Assembly: GCA_026990035.1 (NCBI GenBank)
Contig: JALSIM010000009.1
Location: 1-64,000 of the forward strand
Length of the DNA: 64,000 bases
Reading direction: 5' to 3'
Origin: Alphaproteobacteria bacterium
GTDB lineage: Bacteria > Pseudomonadota > Alphaproteobacteria > Geminicoccales > Geminicoccaceae
Positions 54,853 to 62,972 of the stretch are shown one piece after another. Position 1 is the stretch's first letter. Every line of letters begins with the position of its first letter. The position numbers and the translations under genes are program-made. The notes beneath the pieces were generated by a model. The model worked only from the letters and a program-made list of their open reading frames with translations, ran no database searches and was not told the origin of the DNA.

Positions 54853-56019
54853 ATGAACGAGATCGCGCTGGGCGCGGAGCACACCATTCTCGGACCGCGG
54901 TCCGCGGCGGCGGGGTTGCGGTTCGCGGACGGGATCGCCGCCTTCGAAGCCGAGGCATGGGACCGCCTGTCGCCGGGGCTGATGAGCGATCGCGGTTGGC
55001 TGCGGGCGCTGGAGATCGCCGCCGACGCGGAGGAGCGGCCGCGCTACGTCGCCCTCCACCGGGACGGAGGCCTGACGGCGGCCGCCGTATGCCGGGAAAT
55101 CCGGAGCGGGGCGAGCCTCGCCTCCCCCGACCATCTGCTCCTCGGCCGCCTCCGCCGGCCGCTCGGCCGGTTGGGCGTTTCCTTCGTTCCCTGCCTGCTG
55201 GTGGCCCCGCACCGGGACTTCGATGCGGTACTCCTCGGCCCGGCACGGGCGGAACTGCTCGACCGGCTCGTCGATCACGCGAGGGCCCGGAAGATGCCGC
55301 TGGTCTTCCGGCGCGTCGCCGCCGCCGATCTCGAACTGCGGGCGCTCCTGGAGGAGCGCGGTTTCCTCGTCACTTCCGACATCCCCATCGCCTGGATGGA
55401 CGTCACCTGGCCGGATTTCGACGGCTATCTCGAATTCCTCCGGACCCGCTCGAGGAGCATGCCGAGCAAGGTACGCAACGAAATCCGGAGATGCGCGCGC
55501 AGCGGCGTCGAGATCCGCGAGATCGCCGATCCGGAACCGCTCGCCGACAGGCTGCACGCCATCGCCGTCGCCCATCACCTGCGGCTCAACCCCGGGGTGC
55601 CGTATCCCTACGACCGGAACCTGCTGCCGGCGCTCGCGCGCCATCTGGGCGAGCGCTGCCGGATCCACGTCGCGTTCGCGAACCGTCGGCCGATCGCTTT
55701 CGCGGTGATGGTCCACGACCGCGGCTCGGGTCACCTGCCCTTCTGCGGCTTCGCTCCCGAAGCGCGCGGCTCCCTCCTCTATTTCAATCTCTGCTACTAT
55801 CTGCCCGTCCGGCTGGCCATCGAACTCGGCCTGCGACGGCTCTACGGCGGGAGCCTCCAATGGCGGGCCAAGGCCCGCCGGGGTTACGATTTCATGCCCA
55901 CCATGCTCTACTATCGGGCGCCCGGCCGGCTCCGGAACCTGGTCGCCGGCCCCCTGTTCCGGCTTCACCGTCGCCTGTCCGAGCGCTTCAAGTTCCGGGA
56001 GGTGCCGGTCGGGTCGTAA
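54853..56019 (+). CDS. DUF482/FemAB-like GNAT-fold acyltransferase
   Basis: The 388-aa product resembles COG3146 proteins, sometimes labelled peptidogalycan biosynthesis, with a GNAT fold. Typical stretches are DRGWLRALEIAADAEERPRY, the RSRSMPSKVRNEIRRCARSG region after FLRT, HLRLNPGVPYPYDRNLLPAL, and RLYGGSLQWRAKARRGYDFM close to the end. It probably transfers an acyl or aminoacyl group to a surface or cytoplasmic acceptor; the substrate is unknown. The ATG at 54853 is chosen over an in-frame ATG at 54802. The ATP-grasp gene follows after eight nucleotides. Confidence 0.75.
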   Translation: MNEIALGAEHTILGPRSAAAGLRFADGIAAFEAEAWDRLSPGLMSDRGWLRALEIAADAEERPRYVALHRDGGLTAAAVCREIRSGASLASPDHLLLGRLRRPLGRLGVSFVPCLLVAPHRDFDAVLLGPARAELLDRLVDHARARKMPLVFRRVAAADLELRALLEERGFLVTSDIPIAWMDVTWPDFDGYLEFLRTRSRSMPSKVRNEIRRCARSGVEIREIADPEPLADRLHAIAVAHHLRLNPGVPYPYDRNLLPALARHLGERCRIHVAFANRRPIAFAVMVHDRGSGHLPFCGFAPEARGSLLYFNLCYYLPVRLAIELGLRRLYGGSLQWRAKARRGYDFMPTMLYYRAPGRLRNLVAGPLFRLHRRLSERFKFREVPVGS

Positions 56020-56027
56020 CGGAATCG

Positions 56028-57113
56028 ATGACCGACGTCCTCGTCACCAACGCCCTCGATCGCGCGGCCTTGGCGGTGGTCCGCGATCTGGGCCGCGGCG
56101 GGCATCGGGTGATCGGATGCACGGCCCGCCGACCGCCGCGGTGGCTGCGCTCCCGCTACTGCCGGACATTCCTGGAATTCGCCGATGCGCTTCCGGTCGA
56201 GGAACTGGCGGACCGGGCGGCGGCCGCCGGTGTCGAGGTGCTGCTGCCGATCGGCACCCCCGACCTGCTGCGGCTGTCCCGGGGCCACGCCTCGCTGGCG
56301 CGCCGCTTCGCCCTCGCCTTCCCCGGCCCGGAGGCGGTGCAGGCCGCCTACGACAAGCGGCGCACCCACGATCTCTGCCGCGATCTCGGGATTCCGGTCG
56401 CCCGCCTCCTCGATCCCCGGGAGGCGCGGGGACCGGTGGTCGTCAAGCCCCGCTTCGACATCGGCGGCGCCCGGGGCGTGCGACGCTACGCCGACATCGG
56501 GCAGGCGCACGTCGAGGCTCGCCAACGGGAACTGGTCTGCGAATACGTCCCCGGCCCGACCGAGGCCCTCCGCTGCGTGACCCTGCTGTTCGATCGCCGG
56601 TCCCGTCTCGTCGGCTGGTTCACCCTCCGCAAGCTGCGCCAGTTACCCGCGGAGGCGGGAGTCGCCGCGCTCGCCGAAAGCACCCGCGAGCCGCACCTCG
56701 TCGAAACCGTTTTGCCCTTCTTCGAGACGCTTGGCTGGCAGGGGGCGGCGGAGGTCGAGTTCAAGATCGATGCCCGCTGCGGCACGCCCAAGGTGATCGA
56801 GATCAATCCCCGCCTGCCCGGCTATGTGCGCTTCTTCCTCGACTGCGGCCTGCACCTGCCGCGGCTGGTGGTGGAAGCGGCCCGCGGGGCGATCACCGGT
56901 TCCACCGCTTACCTGGTGGGACGGCGGATGCTCAATCCCGGTCTGTTCGTGAAGCACTGCCGCGAACTCCTGGCCGGCGACCGCCCGCTGGCGGCCCTCC
57001 GGCACGCCTTGCGCGATGCACGGGGAGCCCGCTGCTGGCATCCCGCCGACATCACCGATCCCGCGCCGCGGATCGCCAAGTTCCTGGCGAAGCTCCGCCC
57101 TACCGCGCGCTAG
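56028..57113 (+). CDS. ATP-grasp ligase, unknown substrate
   Basis: The 361-aa product has an N-terminal pre-ATP-grasp domain (VLVTNALDRAALAVVRDLGR), the small lobe with PVVVKPRFDIGGARGVRRY near residue 142, and the C-terminal catalytic residues EVEFKIDARCGTPKVIEINP (metal-binding Glu and Asn). Such enzymes join a carboxylate to an amine or thiol by way of an acyl phosphate. The short gap to the FemAB-like gene suggests that the two form a two-step modification, for example of a peptide or glycan. Its stop overlaps the convergent paaI by four nucleotides. Confidence 0.85.
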   Translation: MTDVLVTNALDRAALAVVRDLGRGGHRVIGCTARRPPRWLRSRYCRTFLEFADALPVEELADRAAAAGVEVLLPIGTPDLLRLSRGHASLARRFALAFPGPEAVQAAYDKRRTHDLCRDLGIPVARLLDPREARGPVVVKPRFDIGGARGVRRYADIGQAHVEARQRELVCEYVPGPTEALRCVTLLFDRRSRLVGWFTLRKLRQLPAEAGVAALAESTREPHLVETVLPFFETLGWQGAAEVEFKIDARCGTPKVIEINPRLPGYVRFFLDCGLHLPRLVVEAARGAITGSTAYLVGRRMLNPGLFVKHCRELLAGDRPLAALRHALRDARGARCWHPADITDPAPRIAKFLAKLRPTAR

Positions 57114-57553
57114 CGCTCGCGCAGCACCGCCGGATCGACCACCTGGCCGCGGGTCCGGTAGCTGTTGCCGCGGAAGGTGGCGATGGTGGTCCCGTTCTGG
57201 TCCATCACGGTGACGTCGTAGACCCCGGTGCGGCCGGCCTTCGCCACCTCCCGGGCCACCGCCACGAGACGATCCCCTTCGCGGGCCGGGGCAATGAAGG
57301 AGATGTGGCAGGCCAGCGCCACGGTGACATGATTGTCGGAGTTGCAGGCGTAGGCGAAGGCGGAATCGGCGAGGGTGAAGATGTAGCCGCCGTGACAGAG
57401 GGCGTGGCCGTTGAGCATCTCGCGCCGCACCCGCATCGCCAGACGGGCGAAGCCGGCATCCACCTCCAGGATCTCGAGACCGAGGCTCTGGGCGGCGAAA
57501 TCCCGGGCGTACATGCCGCGGGCGACACGGGCGGCGAGGGCGTGCCTATCCAT
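57110..57553 (-). CDS. paaI: Hydroxyphenylacetyl-CoA thioesterase PaaI
   Basis: PaaI is a hotdog-fold thioesterase that rescues CoA from dead-end intermediates of phenylacetate breakdown. The 147-aa product has the active-site block MLNGHALCHGGYIFTLADSA near residues 46-65 and ALACHISFIAPAREGDRLVA. The ATG at 57553 overlaps the paaH stop by eight nucleotides. It is the last gene of paaG-paaH-paaI on the minus strand. Confidence 0.95.
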   Translation of the reverse strand: MDRHALAARVARGMYARDFAAQSLGLEILEVDAGFARLAMRVRREMLNGHALCHGGYIFTLADSAFAYACNSDNHVTVALACHISFIAPAREGDRLVAVAREVAKAGRTGVYDVTVMDQNGTTIATFRGNSYRTRGQVVDPAVLRER

Positions 57554-59066
57554 GGCGGTGGGCCTCCTGCCACAGCCGCTGGCGCAGCCACAGGGAACAG
57601 CGGTAGCGCTCCTCCCCGTAACTGCGGGCGAGATGATCGAGGCATTCGAGGATCCGCAGCCAGCCGATCTTGCGCGCCCAGTCCAGGGGACCTCGGGGAT
57701 AGTTCACCCCCTTGCGCATGGCGAGATCGATGGCCTCCGGTTCGGCGATGCCGTGATGCGCGAGATCGGCGGCCTCGTTGGCGAGCATGGCGAGGGTCCG
57801 CATCACCACCATCCCGGGCAGATCGGCGATCCGCGTCACTTTCTTGCCCAGCGCCCGGAACAGGCCGGCGGCGGCCGCCAGATGGGCCGGCTGGCAGCGG
57901 TCGGCGGCGGCGATCGCGATCCGGCCGGCGGTGGTGAAATCGAGGCAGAGATCGAAGGTCACCACCGGCCGTCCCTGCCGCGCCGCATGTTCGCTGGCGG
58001 CGATGCCGTCGGTCATCAGCAGCACCGTCTCGCCGAGATGCACCAGACCCGGGCCGTGGGGCTGCCAGCGGACCGCGATGCCCGCCTCGCGGGCCAGATC
58101 GAGGAGCGGTTCGGCCGGTCCGAGATGGCCCTCGACGGTGATCTCCGCCGGTACCGGCCCGTCGGGTTCCGAGGCGGGTTCGGGCCGTTCGCCGCCCTCC
58201 CCGTAATCGTAGAAGCCGCGGCCGGTCTTGCGGCCGAGGCGGCCGGCGGCGACCATCTCCTCCTGGAGAGGGGAGGGGGTGTAACGGCGATCGAAATGGC
58301 AGGCGGCGAACACGCTCCTGGTGACCGCGAGATTGACGTCGAGGCCAATCAGATCGACCAGCTCGAAGGGCCCCATGCGAAAACCGCCGCAATCGCGATA
58401 GAGGGCATCGAGGGTGGCGGCATCGGCAGCACCTTCGGCCAGCAGCCGGAATCCCTCGCCGTAGAAAGGCCGGGCGACGCGGTTGACGACGAAGCCCGGC
58501 GTATTGCGCACATGGATCGGTTCCTTGCCCCAGGCCTGCGCGGTGTGGAACGCGGTCTCGGCCACTCCGGTCTCGGTCTCGAGGCCGGAGACGATCTCGA
58601 CCAGGGGCATCACCGGCGCCGGATTGAAGAAATGCATCCCCACCACCCGGCCGGGTCGGGAAAGCCCTGCGGCGAGGGCGGTGATCGACAGCGAGGAGGT
58701 GTTGGTGGCGAGGATCGTCCGCTCGCCGACGATCTTCTCGAGGGCCGCGAACAGCTCGCGCTTGACGGCGAGATCCTCGACCACCGCCTCGATCACCAGT
58801 GCCGCCGGGGCCAGATCGGCCAGGCTGGAGGCGGCCTGCAGCCGCGACAGGATCGCCTGCACCTCGGCAGCACTGCGCCGGCCCTTCTCGACCGAACTCT
58901 CGAGACGGCGGGCGATACCGGCGATGGCCTCGGCCGCGGCATCGGCACGACTGTCGAACAGCAGCACCCGATGCCCGGCGGTGGCGGCGAGCTGGGCGAT
59001 ACCGGCGCCCATGGTGCCGGCACCGACGACGGCGACCGTCGCCTCTCCGGGAATCGCCGTCATCAT
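57546..59066 (-). CDS. paaH: 3-hydroxyadipyl-CoA dehydrogenase PaaH
   Basis: PaaH oxidises 3-hydroxyadipyl-CoA to 3-oxoadipyl-CoA with NAD+. The 506-aa product has the Rossmann start VAVVGAGTMGAGIAQLAATA, ILATNTSSLSITALA, and the 3HCDH signature HFFNPAPVMPLVEIVSGLET near residue 145, followed by NTPGFVVNRVARPFYGEGFR. A second, diverged C-terminal 3HCDH-type domain carries YPRGPLDWARKIGW. The ATG at 59066 gives an ATGA overlap with paaG; an adjacent ATG at 59063 is equally possible. Confidence 0.94.
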   Translation of the reverse strand: MMTAIPGEATVAVVGAGTMGAGIAQLAATAGHRVLLFDSRADAAAEAIAGIARRLESSVEKGRRSAAEVQAILSRLQAASSLADLAPAALVIEAVVEDLAVKRELFAALEKIVGERTILATNTSSLSITALAAGLSRPGRVVGMHFFNPAPVMPLVEIVSGLETETGVAETAFHTAQAWGKEPIHVRNTPGFVVNRVARPFYGEGFRLLAEGAADAATLDALYRDCGGFRMGPFELVDLIGLDVNLAVTRSVFAACHFDRRYTPSPLQEEMVAAGRLGRKTGRGFYDYGEGGERPEPASEPDGPVPAEITVEGHLGPAEPLLDLAREAGIAVRWQPHGPGLVHLGETVLLMTDGIAASEHAARQGRPVVTFDLCLDFTTAGRIAIAAADRCQPAHLAAAAGLFRALGKKVTRIADLPGMVVMRTLAMLANEAADLAHHGIAEPEAIDLAMRKGVNYPRGPLDWARKIGWLRILECLDHLARSYGEERYRCSLWLRQRLWQEAHRHG

Positions 59067-59854
59067 CGCCCCCGGAAACGCGGCGGGCGCTTGTCGAGAA
59101 AGGCCCGCACCCCTTCGCGGTAGTCCTCGGTGCGGCCGGCCTCGCGCTGGAGATCCCGTTCGAGATCGAGCTGGGCGTCGAGATCGTTGCCCCAGGAAGC
59201 GTTCAGCGCCCGTTTGATCAGGGCCAGCCCGCGGGTCGGGGCGGCGGCGAGGCCGTGAGCGAGGCGACGGGCCTCCTCCATGAGCACCTCGTCCGGCACC
59301 GCCCGCCAGATCAGCCCCCAGGCGGCGGCCTGTTCGGCCGGCAGCTTCTCGCCGAGAAGGGCGAGGGCCCGGGCCCGGGCGTCGCCCACCAGCCGCGGCA
59401 GGAACCAGGTGCCGCCCGAATCGGGCACCAGACCGATCCGGCAGAAGGCCTGGACGAAGCTCGCAGAACGAGCGGCGAGGACGATGTCGCAGGCCAGGGC
59501 GAGGTTGGCGCCGGCCCCCGCGGCGACGCCGTTGACCGCGCAGATCACCGGCTTTTCGAGGCGGCGGAGGCGTCGGATCAGCGGATTGTAGAGGGTCTCC
59601 AGGGTCTCGCCGAGATCCGGTGCCCGCTCCTCCTCGCCCACCACCCGCTCGCCGAGATCCTGGCCGGCGCAGAAGCCACGCCCGGCACCGGTCAGCAGCA
59701 CCGCCCGGATGTCGGGATCGCTCGCCACCGTCTCCAGACAGCGGGCCAGCTCCCGGTGCATCGCCTCGTTGAACGCGTTGAGCCTGTCGGGCCGGTTGAG
59801 GGTGATCTCCGCCACCCCGCCGTCCCGCTCGAACAGCACCACAGCCTCCTGCAC
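59063..59854 (-). CDS. paaG: Phenylacetyl-CoA epoxide isomerase / enoyl-CoA hydratase PaaG
   Basis: PaaG isomerises ring-1,2-epoxyphenylacetyl-CoA to oxepin-CoA and also handles a later double-bond shift. The 263-aa crotonase has AEITLNRPDRLNAFNEAMHR, the first oxyanion-hole region GFCAGQDLGER, PVICAVNGVAAGAGANLALA, and SFVQAFCRIGLVPDSGGTWF with the conserved Asp characteristic of PaaG. The GTG at 59854 has GGGGAG at the best spacing and gives the usual family length; another GTG precedes it by one codon. It is divergent from paaN. Confidence 0.93.
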   Translation of the reverse strand: MQEAVVLFERDGGVAEITLNRPDRLNAFNEAMHRELARCLETVASDPDIRAVLLTGAGRGFCAGQDLGERVVGEEERAPDLGETLETLYNPLIRRLRRLEKPVICAVNGVAAGAGANLALACDIVLAARSASFVQAFCRIGLVPDSGGTWFLPRLVGDARARALALLGEKLPAEQAAAWGLIWRAVPDEVLMEEARRLAHGLAAAPTRGLALIKRALNASWGNDLDAQLDLERDLQREAGRTEDYREGVRAFLDKRPPRFRGR

Positions 59855-59973
59855 CACACCTCTCCCCGCAGCACCGTCGCCCCGCCACGATAGACCGGGC
59901 GGTCCGTCTTTGGTAGAGGAGCGCCACCGCCTTCCGGCAGCGCCGGAAGGCGGCCGATCCGGGGAGAGGGAGG

Positions 59974-61650
59974 ATGCCGAGTTCACTGTTCGACAGACAC
60001 CGCGAACGACTGGAACGGGCGGTCACCGCCGGTCGCGAGCGGTGCCACTGGAGCCCCTTTCCGGAGGTGCCGAGCGGCAGGATCTACGGCGAGGGGGCGG
60101 CGGAGGCGGGAAGGCGGGCGTTCGAGGCCCGGCTCGGTCGTTTCTTCGAGCTCGATCAGCCGAGCGGTGGCGAACGGATCGGCAGCGAACAGAGCCCCTA
60201 CGGTTTTCCGCTGGAGATCACCTATCCGGCCCCCGACATCCCGGCCATGCTGCGGCGCGCCCGCGAGACCACGGGCGCTTGGCGGGACGCCGGCATCGAG
60301 AACCGGGTCGGGGTCTGCATGGAGATTCTCGACCGTCTCAACCGGCGCAGCTTCGAGCTCGCCCATGCGGTCATGCACACCACCGGCCAGGGCTTCGTCA
60401 TGGCCTTCCAGGCCGGCGGCCCCCACGCCCAGGACCGGGGTCTGGAAGCGGTGGCCCGCGCCTTCGAGGCGATGACCCGGACACCGGCCAGGGCGGTCTG
60501 GGAAAAACCCCTGGGCAAGGGCCGGACGGCCCGGCTCGAGAAGATCTACCGGGTGGTGCCGCGCGGTCCGGCCCTGGTGATCGGCTGCTCGACCTTTCCC
60601 ACCTGGAACAGCTATCCCGGCCTGTTCGCCTCGCTGGCCTGCGGCAATCCGGTGATCGTCAAGCCGCATCCCCGGGCCGTCCTGCCGCTGGCGATCACCG
60701 TCGAGACGATCCGCGAGGTGCTGGGCGAAGAGGGCTTCGAGCCGGATCTCGTGCAGCTCGCGGTGGACGGCCCGGGGGCGCCGATCACCACCGCGCTCGC
60801 CACCCATCCCGACATCCGGCTGATCGACTACACCGGTTCCGGCGCCTTCGGCGACTGGCTGGAAGCGCATGCCCGCCAGGCCCGGCTCTTCACCGAAAAG
60901 GCCGGGGTCAATCCGGTGATCATCGATTCCACCGAGGATTTCGCCGGCATGGTCCGCAATCTGGCCTTCTCCCTCTGCCTCTATTCGGGCCAGATGTGCA
61001 CCACCCCCCAGAACATCTTCGTCCCCGCCGGAGGCATCGCCACCGACCAGGGGCGCATGAGCTTCGACGAGGTGGCCCGGGGCATCGTCGCCGCCATCGA
61101 CGCCCTGCTCGCCGAACCCGAGCAGGCGGCGGAGGTGCTGGGCTGCATCCAGAACCCGGCCACCCTGGAGCGGCTCGAGCGGGTGGCCGCGGCGGCCGGC
61201 GACGCGGTGCTCCGGGCCTCGACCCCGCTCGCCCATCCACGCTTCGAGAAGGCCTGCCTGCGCACCCCCCTCGTGGTCCATGTCGAGAGCGGCGAGGAGG
61301 ATCTCTACATGCGGGAATGGTTCGGGCCGATCAGCTTCCTCGTCGAGGCCGACAGCACCCTCGACGCCATCGAACGGGCGGCCCGGGGGGCGCGCGAGAA
61401 GGGGGCGATCACCGCCGCCGTCTACAGCACCGACCCCGAGGTGCTGGCGGCGACCGGAGCGGCGATGCTGGAAGCGGGGGCGGCGCTGTCCGAGAACCTC
61501 ACCGGCGGCGTCTACGTCAATCAGTCGGCGGCGTTCAGCGATTTCCACGTTTCCGGTGCCAATCCCGCCGGCAACGCGACCCTGATCGACGACGCCTTCG
61601 TCACCCCGCGTTTCCACCTCGTCCAGCGGCGGCGGCCGCTCGGGGAATGA
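59974..61650 (+). CDS. paaN: Phenylacetic acid degradation protein PaaN (aldehyde dehydrogenase fold)
   Basis: PaaN is an aldehyde dehydrogenase-like enzyme associated with phenylacetate ring cleavage. The 558-aa product resembles the PaaN family, not the two-domain PaaZ, since no C-terminal MaoC-type hydratase is present. Visible motifs are GCSTFPTWNSYPGLFASLAC, IVKPHPRAVLPLAITVETIR, the glutamate-region TEKAGVNPVIIDSTEDFAGM, and the nucleophile Cys in CLYSGQMCTTPQNIFV. Ring opening and hydrolysis may therefore need a separate hydratase, such as the next gene. GGGAGGATG gives the start at 59974. Confidence 0.93.
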   Translation: MPSSLFDRHRERLERAVTAGRERCHWSPFPEVPSGRIYGEGAAEAGRRAFEARLGRFFELDQPSGGERIGSEQSPYGFPLEITYPAPDIPAMLRRARETTGAWRDAGIENRVGVCMEILDRLNRRSFELAHAVMHTTGQGFVMAFQAGGPHAQDRGLEAVARAFEAMTRTPARAVWEKPLGKGRTARLEKIYRVVPRGPALVIGCSTFPTWNSYPGLFASLACGNPVIVKPHPRAVLPLAITVETIREVLGEEGFEPDLVQLAVDGPGAPITTALATHPDIRLIDYTGSGAFGDWLEAHARQARLFTEKAGVNPVIIDSTEDFAGMVRNLAFSLCLYSGQMCTTPQNIFVPAGGIATDQGRMSFDEVARGIVAAIDALLAEPEQAAEVLGCIQNPATLERLERVAAAAGDAVLRASTPLAHPRFEKACLRTPLVVHVESGEEDLYMREWFGPISFLVEADSTLDAIERAARGAREKGAITAAVYSTDPEVLAATGAAMLEAGAALSENLTGGVYVNQSAAFSDFHVSGANPAGNATLIDDAFVTPRFHLVQRRRPLGE

Positions 61651-61690
61651 GGATCCCGGCGGGAGCTCGCGGGGCCAGGGGAGAACGGGG

Positions 61691-62485
61691 ATGACCGAGA
61701 CCAGCCAGCCTGAGCTTTTGCGGGAAGATCGCGAGGACGGGGTCACCCGTCTCACCCTCAACCGGCCGAAGACCTTCAACAGCCTCTCGGGGAGCCTGCT
61801 GCGCGCCCTCGATGCGACCCTCGACGCCATCGCCGGGGACCGCCGGATCCGGGTGGTGGTGATCACCGGGGCCGGCGGCCGGGCCTTCTGCGCCGGCCAC
61901 GATCTCAAGGAAATGGGGGCCGAGCGGACCCACGACGCCCTCAAGGCGCTGTTCGACCGATGCTCGAGGGTGATGCTCAAGCTCACCCGGATCCCCCAGC
62001 CGGTGATCGCCCGGGTCGAGGGTATCGCCACCGCCGCCGGCTGCCAGCTCGTCGCCGCCTGCGATCTCGCGATCTGCACCACCGACAGCCGCTTCGCCAC
62101 CTCGGGGGTGAAATACGGCCTGTTCTGTTCGACCCCGATGGTGGCGCTGTCGCGCAACATCCCGCGCAAGGCGGCGATGGAGATGCTGCTGACCGGCGAT
62201 TTCATCGACGCCGCCGAGGCCCACCGGATCGGTCTCGTCAACCGGGTGGTGCCCCGCGAGGAGCTGGACGCGGCGGTGGAGGCGATGGCCGCCCGCCTGC
62301 TCGACAAGCCGCCCGCGGTGCTGGCCCTCGGCAAGCGGGCCTTCTACGCCCAGCTCGAGACGGGCCTCGAGGAGGCCTATGCGATGACCACCGAGGTGAT
62401 CGTCGACAACGCCCTCGGCCGGGATTTCGAGGAAGGGCTCAGAGCCTTCCTCGAAAAGCGCAGACCGGTGTGGGTGACCGAGTGA
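61691..62485 (+). CDS. Enoyl-CoA hydratase/isomerase family protein
   Basis: The 264-aa crotonase-fold protein has VTRLTLNRPKTFNSLSGSLL, the oxyanion-hole segment FCAGHDLKEM, PVIARVEGIATAAGCQLVAA, and the Asp/Glu region RFATSGVKYGLFCSTPMVAL. The sequence is closer to the ECHDC3-like group than to PaaF, so its exact substrate is open. It lies 40 nt after paaN on the same strand, with a good GGGGA site, and may supply the hydratase step that the missing MaoC domain would otherwise give. Confidence 0.88.
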   Translation: MTETSQPELLREDREDGVTRLTLNRPKTFNSLSGSLLRALDATLDAIAGDRRIRVVVITGAGGRAFCAGHDLKEMGAERTHDALKALFDRCSRVMLKLTRIPQPVIARVEGIATAAGCQLVAACDLAICTTDSRFATSGVKYGLFCSTPMVALSRNIPRKAAMEMLLTGDFIDAAEAHRIGLVNRVVPREELDAAVEAMAARLLDKPPAVLALGKRAFYAQLETGLEEAYAMTTEVIVDNALGRDFEEGLRAFLEKRRPVWVTE

Positions 62486-62494
62486 GCGCCGCGG

Positions 62495-62968
62495 TCAGCG
62501 CCCGGGCAGGGCCGCCGGACCCGGAACCAGCCCCTCGAGAAAGGCCGGGATGCGGATCCGGAAGCTGGTCCCGCGCGGCGAGGTGCCGACGGTGAAATAG
62601 GGTTTGGTCCGCCGCAGGCCGCTGATGTCGAGGAGCCGGAACACCCGGCCCTCGCGCGAGAAGAGGAAGCGGCGGGTGGCGAAACCGTTGCACACCGCAC
62701 CGCCGCTGCCGGCGTTGTCGGTGGGACTCGTCCAGGCGTAGCGCAGCGCCACCACCAGCATCTCGGGGTCGTCGCGGATCACTTCGGTCGCGGTGATGGT
62801 CTGCATGACCGGATTGACGCACATCCCGTTGCGTTCGATGGCGTAGGCCTCGTAGGCGTCGCGGATCGCCCGCTCGAGCCCCGGATATTCGGCGAACACG
62901 CCGGTCGCCGGCGTGGCGGCCACGCAGCCGGCCAGGAACAGGAAGAACAGCCGGGAAAAACGGCGCAT
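62495..62968 (-). CDS. Probable lipoprotein, function unknown
   Basis: The 157-aa product starts MRRFSRLFFLFLAGCVAATP, a lipoprotein signal with lipobox LAGC and lipidated Cys15. The mature part contains RDAYEAYAIERNGMCVNPVM, a second Cys-containing segment SGGAVCNGFATRRFLFSREG, and a beta-rich end. The two cysteines could form a disulfide. It begins just five nucleotides after the RND permease stop, so it is probably an accessory lipoprotein cotranscribed with the efflux system, though no family is recognised. Confidence 0.7.
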   Translation of the reverse strand: MRRFSRLFFLFLAGCVAATPATGVFAEYPGLERAIRDAYEAYAIERNGMCVNPVMQTITATEVIRDDPEMLVVALRYAWTSPTDNAGSGGAVCNGFATRRFLFSREGRVFRLLDISGLRRTKPYFTVGTSPRGTSFRIRIPAFLEGLVPGPAALPGR

Positions 62969-62972
62969 CGGA

